From Deltaproteobacteria bacterium (GTDB taxonomy: Bacteria > Myxococcota > JACRCW01), in contig JACRCW010000153.1 of the NCBI GenBank assembly GCA_016218805.1, forward strand, positions 1-64,000: DNA of 64,000 bases. The letters run 5' to 3'. The position numbers and the translations under genes are program-made. The notes under the pieces are model-generated. The model was not told where the DNA came from and made no database searches. It saw only the letters and a list, made by a program, of their open reading frames with translations. Shown piece by piece: positions 16,501 to 25,500 of this stretch (the first letter of the stretch is position 1; each line of letters opens with the position of its first letter).

Positions 16501-19161
16501 CTTGGCGTGGTGTTCGCGCCCTCATCCGTGGGGAGCGCCACCGGCACGCTCACCGTGCGCACGGATGACCTGGCCAATCCCGCCGTCACCCTCACGCTGT
16601 CCGGCAACGGTACCCAGGGGCTGCTGGTGGCGGAGCCGGCCGCGTTGTCGTTCGGAGACACCTTCACCGGGCGCACGTACACGCGCACCGTCACGGTGAC
16701 CAACCGCGGCAGCGCAGCGCTGAACGTGACGGGCGCCTCCGTGTCGCCGGCGGGCACCGCGTTCTCGTTTGCCCCGGCGTCCTTCCCCGTGGCGCTGGCC
16801 CCCAATGCGTCCACCACGCTGACCGCGCGCTTCAATCCCAGCGCTGCCGGGGCCGCGGTGGCGCAGGGCCTGGTCAGCCATGACAGCGGGCCGGACGCCG
16901 TGGCGCAGCTGTCCGGGAATGCGCGCGCGGAGCCCACGGTGCTGGTCCCCGCCAGCGTGGACTTTGGGCTGGTCTACGTGGGCACACCGTCCACGCGGGA
17001 GGTTGCCATCCGCAACCTGGGACCGGGCACGCTGTCCGTCCGCGGCATCCGCGTCACGGGCGGCGGGACGGCGCGCTACTCGGTGAGCCCCACGTCCTTC
17101 ACCGGCACGCTGGCGCCGCTGGCGTCGCCATCGGACACGGACCCGCGGTTTGCGCTCAGCGTGACGTACCTGCCGGTGGCACCGGTGACGGGCGCGGCGG
17201 ACGTGGCCACCGTGGAGATTGACACCGACGATCCGGACACACCGACGGCGAGCGTGGCGGTCTCCGGCACGGCGATCCTCCCGGTGATGACGCTGGACCG
17301 CACGGCGGTGGACTTTGGCGTCAACACGGTGGGCATGGCCGCCACGCCGCAGGACATCTCCGTGCGCAACACGGGCGCCGGCCCGCTGGTGATCACCGCG
17401 GTGTCCATCCCCAATGGCACGCCGTTTGGCTTCACCCTTGTGGGCGCCACGCTGCCCGTGACGCTCCAGGCGGGCGGACTGCCGCTGGTCATCCGCACCA
17501 CGTTCACCGCGCCGTCAGCGCAGGCGTTCTCCACGGCGCTGTCCATCTCCGGAACGGACGCCGCCAACCCCACCGCCACGGTGACCCTGTCGGGCTCGGG
17601 CAAACCGTGTGACCCGCGCGCGGGCGCGTCCTTTGTGCAGAGCGGCGCGTCCTGCACGTACGCCTGCCTGGCCAACCGCTGGGACCTGGACGGTGACCTC
17701 AACGCGGGCACCAGCAACGGCTGCGAATACACCTGCACGTTTGTCACCGCCGTGGACAACCCGGATGACGCGTTCAACGACGATGACTGCGACGGCACCG
17801 ACGGTGACACGGCGCTGGACGTGTTTGTGGACGGCGCCAACGGCGACAACGCCAACGCCGGCACGCGCACCGCGCCCAAGCGCACCATTGCCGAGGGCAT
17901 CAATGCGGCGGCGGGCGGCCGTTTTGTCCTCGTCGCGCAGGCGTCCTACACGGAGTCCATCACCCTGCGGAACGGCGTCTCCGTTGTGGGCGGGTATGTG
18001 GCCGGGAACCCGCGCTGGGTCCGCACGGCCACCAACCGCGCCAGCGTCCAGGGCGGCGTCACCGCGGTCACCGCCACCGGCATCTCCCTGGCCACCCGCC
18101 TGGAGAGCCTGCTCATCACGGCGGCCAACAACGCCGCCGCCAGCGGCTCATCCATTGGCGTGAAGGCGTTCAACGCGGACGGGCTGCAGCTGGTGAACCT
18201 GGAGGTCACCGCCGGCACCGGCGGGGCGGGGACCAATGGCGCCAACGGCACGGCAGGCGCCGGCGGCGGCAACGGCGGGGCGGGCGTGGCGGGTTGTGAC
18301 GGTTGCAGCGGGAACGGCACGGCCGGCACGGCAGGCAGCCCGGTGGGGGTGTGCGCCAATGGCGTGGCAGCGGGCGCGGGCGGCACGGGCGGCACGGGCG
18401 GGTACGGCGCCGGCAGCGGGACCAATGGGCAGACCGGTGGTCCGGCAGGAACGGGCGGCGCGGGCGGCGGCGGCGGCGCGGGGGATGGGTCACACAGCTG
18501 CGCGTGGGGCTGTGGCAGCGGCGGCAACCCCGGCGGCAACGGCAGCGCGGGTGCCGGCGGGGGGGCGGTCACGGACGCCAACGGTGGCGCGTCCACGGGC
18601 ACCATTGACGTCAACGGCATGTGGCAGCCCAGCAACGGCGGGACGGGCGCACACGGCAACAACGGCACCGGAGGTGGCGGCGGCGGCGGCGGCGGCGGGA
18701 CGGACTGCTGCCTGGATGACCGCGGCGGCGGCGGTGGCGGCGGCGGCGCGGGCGGTTGCGGCGGCCAGCGCGGGACGGGCGGTGCCGGCGGCGGGGCGTC
18801 CATTGCGGTGCTTGCCGTAGCCAGTGACCTGGTCATCCGGGACTGCACGCTGCGCGCCGGCAGCGGCGGCAAGGGCGGAGATGCGGGCAGCGGCGGCGGC
18901 GGCGGCGTGGGTGGCGGTGGGGGCGCGTTTGGCGCGGCCGCGGATGACGGGGACCGCGGCGGCAGCGGTGCCGGCGGCGGCAACGGCGCGCGCGGCGCGC
19001 ACGGCGGCGGCGGCGGCGGCGGCGAAAGCTGGTGCGTCTACCGCTCCGGCGGCGCCGCGCCGACGTTGAGCGGTACGACGATGCTGGCGGGCAGCGCCGG
19101 GCTGGGCGGGTCCAGCCCGGGCAACGCGGGCGCGGCGGGGAGCGCCGGGCAGCTCAAGTGA
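13579..19161 (+). CDS. Giant surface lipoprotein: choice-of-anchor-D repeats plus PGRS-like tail
   Basis: An 1,860-residue exported protein. ATG 13579 follows AGGGAGG, a strong ribosome binding site. The signal peptide ends in a Cys-containing lipobox (RCAGC, unusual Cys at -3). A Cys-rich stretch and a Ser linker (about residues 75-90) follow, then 11 tandem beta-sandwich repeats of the ASPM/SPD-2/Hydin or choice-of-anchor-D type (residues 100-1340), recognised by [VL]xFGxVxxG and an RNxGxGxL strand. Next come an Asp-rich segment (DDDCDGTDGD), a DUF1565-like start (VFVDGANGDNANAGTRTAPKRTI) of a beta-helix, and about 320 residues dominated by GGAGG-type motifs. The likely role is a large cell-surface or adhesion structure; no enzyme motif is visible. 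It converges on the toxin/immunity pair with a 6-bp gap. Confidence 0.85.
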   Translation: MGTGYSRRWLSGALCVAGMFLLARCAGCNPSSNPVDDEGTGDVGAACSTPGACRTGLLCVSGTCQAPNPVDGGGSSSSSSSSSGSTSSGGADGGGGDASVPTGVLTITPFPEAEFGAQRIGTPVGVNIFATNTGNAPFTVILVLLDGNPTSEFAAEPTGSLNRVMQPQDELVIRVTHTPADGTPDRAQLKLVTSLDPSTPVSVDLVAVFKGTPVVSVTTDVAQVSPSITATDLGLAPLGTTLARQVYVRNTGAANSVLTLQGLTVTPLSGAFAATAGTVAGRVLSPFTGFCGTGGTCPADHPTCQGTMCIDADGVTADTLVVTVEFTPTAAGPTQAILTLSHTDGTTDAQTSITLDGSGARGVLSVTPGAVDFGTVFVGRRADRPVVLQNVGDATLAIDLPAVTGAAAFTSDATAALVLAPAQAASVVLRVEPQLPGPLAGTLQIRGPDIEPLDVPLSANARHAPEILVEPWLSFGSVYVDTTRTLPLRIRNGGPGALSILSIAVEGTAAGRYSLSPPSFPDALDPLAAPTDNDPSLRLDVSYRPLGPPNLVEDRATLVLTTDDPDAPRAEVTLSGLGVHPVVVVQPTSLSFGDVRVGGVPAERTLTVYNNGIGPLSLTSLSTGGGAFVLANPPLLPAAVSLGAPLVLTVRFTPAGLGAASDVLNITSDDVATPLVAVPLSGNGALGALTPTPASLAFGEVFVARTERATVSVQNTGTADVQVTGARVDGNSAFRWVAPGTPFTLAPAATRALEVEFAPIAEGQGLSAQAVLETDLPTPLIVQLSGSARAEPTVLVPASVDFGSVDTLSTRVLDVPIRNLGPGLLSVTSLTITGPGAARFAATPTGFAGSLPPLATPSSPTPAFTLAVSYQPAAPVTLLADVATLHVFTDDPDTPDATVELAGVGRRPVVGVNPLAVTFPDTRSGTASSPITVSVFNNGAGPLTLTALEIAGAAFSLAAAPALPTTVLPSSPATLGVVFAPSSVGSATGTLTVRTDDLANPAVTLTLSGNGTQGLLVAEPAALSFGDTFTGRTYTRTVTVTNRGSAALNVTGASVSPAGTAFSFAPASFPVALAPNASTTLTARFNPSAAGAAVAQGLVSHDSGPDAVAQLSGNARAEPTVLVPASVDFGLVYVGTPSTREVAIRNLGPGTLSVRGIRVTGGGTARYSVSPTSFTGTLAPLASPSDTDPRFALSVTYLPVAPVTGAADVATVEIDTDDPDTPTASVAVSGTAILPVMTLDRTAVDFGVNTVGMAATPQDISVRNTGAGPLVITAVSIPNGTPFGFTLVGATLPVTLQAGGLPLVIRTTFTAPSAQAFSTALSISGTDAANPTATVTLSGSGKPCDPRAGASFVQSGASCTYACLANRWDLDGDLNAGTSNGCEYTCTFVTAVDNPDDAFNDDDCDGTDGDTALDVFVDGANGDNANAGTRTAPKRTIAEGINAAAGGRFVLVAQASYTESITLRNGVSVVGGYVAGNPRWVRTATNRASVQGGVTAVTATGISLATRLESLLITAANNAAASGSSIGVKAFNADGLQLVNLEVTAGTGGAGTNGANGTAGAGGGNGGAGVAGCDGCSGNGTAGTAGSPVGVCANGVAAGAGGTGGTGGYGAGSGTNGQTGGPAGTGGAGGGGGAGDGSHSCAWGCGSGGNPGGNGSAGAGGGAVTDANGGASTGTIDVNGMWQPSNGGTGAHGNNGTGGGGGGGGGGTDCCLDDRGGGGGGGGAGGCGGQRGTGGAGGGASIAVLAVASDLVIRDCTLRAGSGGKGGDAGSGGGGGVGGGGGAFGAAADDGDRGGSGAGGGNGARGAHGGGGGGGESWCVYRSGGAAPTLSGTTMLAGSAGLGGSSPGNAGAAGSAGQLK
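14660..17600 (+). repeat. Three-fold higher-order repeat inside the lipoprotein gene
   Basis: Nine of the 11 beta-sandwich repeats form three consecutive triads starting near 14660, 15630 and 16610, a period of about 970-990 bp (325 residues). Members 2 of each triad share (A)RxxPxxLVxxxxxFG, RNxGPGxLS, and TDDPDxPxA; members 1 and 3 have their own signatures. A DNA stretch encoding RAEPTVLVPAS is almost identical at about 15943 and 16924. Confidence 0.75.
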
Positions 19162-19167
19162 GGGAAC

Positions 19168-19503
19168 TCAGCCGCGCCGGCTGGCAAGGCCCGCGCGGAC
19201 GCGCTGCACGCGGGTGTTGAACTCGGCGGCGTCCACTTCGTCCACCTCTCCGTCAGGGAAGGAGACACGCGTCAGGTATTGCATGGCGCGGACAAACTCT
19301 CCCGTGGCCCAGTCCAGCGCCTCCACGTCCATGCCGCCGCCCGGCGTGGCCACCGTCCGCACCGGGCGATCACCCACCACGAAGTAGCGCCCGGCCAGCG
19401 ACGGCACGCGCGGTGCGCTCCCGTCGGGGGACAGCCCCACCGGGTCGTTCCAACGCTCGCCGAGGGTCGACTTGGGGGCGGGGGGGTGCGTCGGCTTTGC
19501 CAT
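19168..19503 (-). CDS. Small acidic protein, candidate immunity gene for the toxin upstream
   Basis: A 111-residue soluble protein without signal peptide or membrane helix. Its core has a compact mixed pattern (GRYFVVGDRPVRTV, GGGMDVEALDWATGEFVR, FPDGEVDEVDAAEF) and an acidic stretch. I do not recognise a named family. ATG 19503 has GGAG 8 nt upstream; a GTG at 19512 overlaps the toxin stop as GTGA and would add three residues. The position directly behind the toxin gene, on the same strand and probably translationally coupled, is the standard place for a polymorphic-toxin immunity gene, and that is the only basis for the proposed role. It could instead be a chaperone or an unrelated gene. 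Confidence 0.7.
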   Translation of the reverse strand: MAKPTHPPAPKSTLGERWNDPVGLSPDGSAPRVPSLAGRYFVVGDRPVRTVATPGGGMDVEALDWATGEFVRAMQYLTRVSFPDGEVDEVDAAEFNTRVQRVRAGLASRRG

Positions 19504-19508
19504 GGGGC

Positions 19509-22500
19509 TCACTCCGCTTCCGTCATCCGGATGTGCACGCTGCCGTCGGGCCGGACGTCCACGGCTTCCACGCGGAACGCGGTGCCGTGGGCAAACAGGA
19601 CCTCGGACTCCGCCCGGCCAAAATACGACAGCGCGGAGATGTCCCGTCCGGTGCGGGACTGGATGTCATACACAACGTTGCGCCTGCCCAGGGTGGTGGG
19701 CGCGGAGGCCGCGCTGGTGGTCGACAGGAAGTCATGGTGAACCACTGGAACGCCCTCCGCCATGTGCGCACGGTACTGCGCCACCAGCGCCGCGGGGTTG
19801 TCCAATTGCAGGCCGCGGAGCACGCGACCCTGGTATGCGGGCAACCGCGACAAGCCACGGTTGAGCGCCGCCACGTAGGGCAGGTGCTCGCGGATGGCCG
19901 CCGGGTCGGTGCTGCGCAAGGCCCGGTTGAGTTCCTTGAAACCGCTCATCGTGTACGCGTGAATGGCACGCGCCTCCTCGGGATGCGCCCGGAGTTGGGG
20001 CGAGGCCGCGGTCGCATCGTCCAGCCGGGCGCGTGCCAACTCACCCAGCGGCACCCGCTGGTCCAGGTACGCCCGTGCCGCGGGCTCCAAGGCGCGCCCG
20101 TGCAACGCCACGTCATAGAGCGCACGGGAGCGCTGCCGCAGCCCGTCCACGTACGCCTGCTCCGGCCCAGTCAGCGCCCGCCCGTCCTGCCTGGCGCGCG
20201 CCTCCAGGCTCCGGATTTGTTCGTAGATCCTGTGACCCGGACCCTCCTTCACGGCCAGGACGTCCCGGTGCTGCAACTGCACTTCCACGGTGGTGCCCTG
20301 CATGGGGACGTGGGCGATGACGTCTCGGTAACCCTCCGCCGTGGGCGTGGTGAAGCGGTCCTTGATGACGGCGTCGGGGTAGGTGCGGCGCAGGTCTTCC
20401 AACCCGCGGGCAAACGCCTCCGGGCTGTCGTAGACCACCATGCCGCGCGCCAGGTCCTTGAGCCGGGTCGGGTCGCCGCCGTAGTCGGCGAGGACCTTTT
20501 CCAGGGCGCGCGGGCGGCCCTTGAGACCGGGTACGGAGGCTTGGCCCCCCGTGCGCGCGGCGAGTCCTTCCAGGTCTGCCTTGAGGCGCGGGTGGGCCTC
20601 CGCCGCCCGGGTGTAGGCCGCGTCAAGCCCCGCTTCAATCTGCTGGCGCGTGCGGCCGCCCGGCGCGTCCAGTTGGGGTGTGACCAGCTCCGCGTCAGCC
20701 CCGGGTGCAGGCCGGGCGTCCAACGCGTCCACGGCGCGTCCAAACTCGGCGCGCGTGCTGGCCACGAATCCGGGGATGTCCGTGGCCCCTGCCGCGCTGG
20801 CCGTGTGGGTCACGAGCGCGCGCCCCTGGGCGCCGCCCACCTGGACCCCCACGGCGTTGCGAAGGGCTGTCTCGCGCATCACGCGCTGGCTGGCCAGTTC
20901 CTTGGCGGCGGCGGGATCCGTCCGGGCCCGGGGCTCCAACTCACGGATGCGCGCGTCAATGCCCGCCAGACGCTGGGAGTCGGACAACAGGATGGTGTTC
21001 TTGGCAGCCGCATCCAGCCGGGCCGCTGTTTCGCGCAGGGTGAGCTTGCGCGGGTCCAGCCCACGCAGCGCCTCCGTCACACTGCGGGCCTGCTGGCGCA
21101 TGGCCTCGCCGTGCGCGGCGTTCTGCGCCAGCTGTTCGCGCACGTGGACCGCCAATTCCGCGGGCGTGCGGCCCACCGGAACGGGCATGTCCATGGTGAA
21201 CGCCGGCCGGATTCCATCAGCGGGAACCTCCACCCGCACCACCGACTGGTCCCCACGGCGGAGGGGTGCCTGCACCGCCGCGTCGATGTTGCCGTGCGCG
21301 AGCGCATGGCCGGCGTTGTGACTGAGCTGGGCGCCGAGCACCTCTGCCCGGGCCGCCTTGGCCTGCGCCATGCGCAGCCCGTCGTACACCTTGGCAGGCT
21401 GGCCACCGCGCAGGGCTTCCGCGCGTGCGGTCAGCAGCTGGTTGCGCATGTCCTGGGCGTGCGTTGTTACCTCGTCATGGCTGTTGCCACCGGCGTACTC
21501 GCCCTGGGGCGCGGCGCCGGAATCATGCCCTTTCTGGAAGGCCTCCGCCCTCCGCGCGGCGGCTTGCGCCCCCTCCGGTGACAGGTCCAACCCGCGCGCG
21601 TCGTGCGGGTTGCCAAACACGGACGGGTCCGCCGTGTGGTCAAACGTGGTGCGTCCAAAGTCCGGGCGCGGGGTGCCCCGCCGGACGGCGGCGGCCTTGG
21701 CGGCGTGGACCACTTCGTGGGCGGATGAGTTGTTGCCCGGGTGCAGGTCCACCACCGCTTCGTGGCTCACGGCCAGCGTGTTGGTGGCGGGGTCATAGCT
21801 GGCGTTGGCGTGCGGGCTGAGTTCGGGGTCATAAACCACCTTCAGGGGCGTGTCGGTGGCCACGCGTCCGTTGCCGAATTTCTCGTTCAGGGAGCGCGCG
21901 AACCGGTTGAGCGGGTGGTTCCCTTCCGGCTTGATGATGATGCGTTCACGAATCCCACCGTCGGCGCTGAGCACCAGGTCGGGCGCCACGGCCACCCCCC
22001 CCTGCTCCAACCGCGCCTGCGCCTCGGCGGGCACGGACCTCCCGCTTGCTGCAGCGTCCCGGAACAACTGGTTCCGCTTCTGTTGCTGCAGCGGCGTGTA
22101 CGCGTCGGCTTCCAGGCGGGCACCCGGTGCCTCTGGCGGCTGACCTTGGGCAGCGGGCCGGACAGCCGGGTCAGCCACGTGGGGTGCATCCATTGGGACG
22201 CCGTGCGGATTGGCCGCCGTGCGCGGCGCGTTGTTGGGCGCGGCCAACGCGCCAGGCGGGTGGACCGGCAGCGGTGTGCCCACGTCAGCAGGCGTCACGC
22301 GCGGCGCCCCAGCGGTGCGGCCGCCGCCGGTGAGGTTGACGTCCACCGCCGTCCCCTTGAGCCCACCCAGGCCACCCACGGCGCCACCCACGACGACGCC
22401 CGCCAGGCCCTCCCGGGTGGTGACCGAACTGGTGGCCGCATCCTGCATGTTTCGCAGCCCCTGGCCGAAGCCCTGCGACCAGTTGTCCAGCTCAACCGCC

Positions 22501-25500
22501 TTACCTGCCGCGGCTCCCGACGCGTTACCCACTGCCGCGTCGGCCAGGCCGCCCACGACGCCACCGGACACCTTGCCCGCGGTGCCGCCGATCACCTTGA
22601 CGCCGGCGTTTTCCGCCGCCCGGGCGAATATTGCCCCGCCCTTGCCCGCGCCCACGGCCCCCGTGACGCCCTCAGCCGTCCCCTTGAGGGCGTCCTGTGC
22701 AAAGTCCCTGACCTGGTAGTCCCTGCCATCCGCCAGCGCGCCGGTGCCGGTCCTGACGGTCACGCCCGCCAGCGCGCCGGCGCCCGCCGCCACGGCAAAC
22801 CCCGCACCACCGGTGGCCACGCCCACCGCGCCCACCGCCAGGCTGGTGCCGGTATCCTTCACCCAATCCGTGGCTGCCTTGCGGTGGGTATCCACGTCTC
22901 CCAACCGCCGGTGCAGATTGTCCACCTTCTGGTCAATGATCTGCCGCTCCTTCTCCGTCAGGAAACCCTTGGACTGGTACTGCTTGTAGGTGTCCTGGAG
23001 GGTCTGGAACTCGCCGCGCGCGTCCGCCTTCATGCCGGACACGTTGATGCCAATGAAATCCGCCATCCCGTCGCCCAGGCCGCCGCGGTTCATGGTGCCA
23101 CCGTAGCGCTGCGCCAGCTGGGCCAGGTCCTTGTTCAGCGCGTCGGTCCGCTGTTTGTCGCCAGCCTGGATTCCCGCGTTGATTCCCTCCAGGGACCGCT
23201 TCGCCCAGTCGCGCTGGGCCTGGGTGGCGCTGGGGTCATCCGCGGTCTTCTTGTACAGGTCCGCCAGCGCCCGCACGTCGGCGTCGGCCTTGGCCGCGGC
23301 GTCCTTCAGGGCGCTCTGGGCCGCCGCCTCGCGGCTGAGGATGTCATTGCGCACAGCATCCGGCGCGTTGCCTTCGCGTGCGTGCTGGGCAACCTGCGTG
23401 CTGAGGATGGGGTCCATTGCGGTGGCCTGAGCCCGCGCGTGCTCCAGTTGCGCCTTCTCCGCCAGGAGCGCTGCCCGAACCTGCGGGCTCAGCTGGTCGT
23501 TCCGCAGGGCGTCGGTGGTGCGCTTCAGCTCGTCGCCAATCTTGGTCTGCGCTTCCCGCACCTTCTGGTTGTATTGCGCGCTCCCAAGCGGGAGACCCTG
23601 GGCATCCTTGAGGACCTGCGCCGCGTTGCCCGCGGCGCCTTCGGGGATGAACAGCTTGTTGTCCCGGTACAGCTTGCCGTCCGACGCTGCGAGTTGCGGG
23701 TTGTACATCATCAGGGTTGCCTTCGCGTCGGCCTCACTGATTCCCAGGCGCTTTGCCACGTCCTGGCTGAGCGTGGTCAGGTTGTCTCCCGCCTTCACCG
23801 TGTAATTGCCGCCTTTCACGTCGGCCGTCGCGCCTGCCTGGGTCGCCGCGTAGTAGTTCTTGAGCGCGTCGCGGCCGGCTGCGTCCTGCGTCTGCAGTGG
23901 AACCTTGAGGTTGATGCCGGCGGGGATTTCGGTGTCCTTGTATTTCGCCAGCTCCGGGTTGGCGGCACGCAGTTCGGCCACCGTCACGTTGTTGTCGCGC
24001 GCCAGCTTCTCCAGTGATCCCCCGGGCGGGAGCTTCACGTCCTTGGTCGCCACGGGCGGCGGCGTCTCCGCCGTGCCGGCCGAGGGGTCTCCCCCGGGTG
24101 CTCCCTCGCCATCCGCGCCCTGCCCGTCGGCGCCGTGCCCATCCGGCAACCCGCCGCCCGGCACGGCCTGCACCAGGTCGCTGAAGTTCCGGTTGCTCAC
24201 GGGCAGCTGCATGACGTCGGCTTCCGCCGCGGCGCGGGCCGCCTCGGCGCGCGCCAGCTCGGCCTTCCCCGCCGCGGTGTCGCGCGTCGCCTTGCGCGAA
24301 TCCAGCGTGCCCTGCAGCGCGGCGGCCCCAGCGCTGCGCGCGTCCCAGGACGCCTGCCGTGCCCCCACGGCGCCCTCGCGGGCCTTTCGCAGTTGTTGCT
24401 CGGCGTCGGCCACGGCGCGGGAATCACCAGACGCGCGGGCCTGTGCCAGGGAGGACTCCGCGTCCCGCACGGCCTGCTCCGCCGCCTTCTCGGCCTGCCC
24501 GCTCTTCAGCACCGAATCCGCCGCCTGCCCCAGGTTGGCCGCCGCGCGCAGCCCGTCAAACACCTGGTGCGTGCCGGCCTTGGCCGGGTCCGTGACGACG
24601 TTCCCCTGGGCATCCACCAGATTGCCGTCCTTGTCACGGTTCTGCTCAACGGCCGGGCCGTCCTTCCCGTCCTTGATGGTGCTGGCGGTGAACAGACCGG
24701 AGGCCGCCGCACCCAGGTAATCCTTCTCATTCACCGCGCGCGCCGTGTTGAGCGCGCCGCTGGCGACGTTGAGTCCGTGCTTCAGCCCGCCGCCGGTGCC
24801 GTCCTGCTTGGGGCCGCTGGCGTATGACGCGCCCAGGCTGGCCGCGGTGGAGGCCGCCCCCAGCAGGGAGCTGCGCTTGCTGCTCTCGGCGTCGGCCAGG
24901 CGCTTTTCCGCGTCGCGCACGGCGGTCGCGTCGCCGGAGGCGCGCGCCTGCGCCAGCGCGGCCTTCGCGTCGTTCACCGCCTTGTTGGCCGCCTGGATGT
25001 TCTGCACCGCGCCAATGCCCTGGGACGCGTTCTGCAGGTGCTTGCTCACCTCACCGAGCTTCTTGCCCACGCTCTCCATGGCCTTGGACGCGCCGCTGGC
25101 CGCGTTTCCCAAGCCCTGCGCCACGCCGCCCACCACGCCGGCCACCCCGCCGACAATTCCCGCAATCCCTCCCTGCTTGATGGACTGGATGCCGCGCGCC
25201 GCCTGCGCCACGCCGTTGCAGACGTTCACCACCGTCTTGAGGCCCTTGGACGCGGCGTCAAATCCCTTGCCCAGGGCTCCCGTGATGCCGCCGGCCACGG
25301 TGGAGGCGATGCCGGACACCGCGCCCAGGATGCTGCCGGCCTTTACCGCCTTCACCACGTTGATGACGCCGCTGACCACGCGCGCGGCCACGCCCACCGG
25401 CCCGGGAATGAAACTCGCCACCTTCAGGACGATGGGCGCGGCCTTCTTGATGAAGCTGCCCACCTTGGACAGGAAGCTGGGCTTCTTGGTCGAACTGCCG

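Noticed and set aside
19413-24017. Two further long plus-strand frames opposite the toxin C-terminal half
   Set aside because: Same reason: shadow composition, no motifs, and they cover the ART, RelA-like and zincin coding regions.
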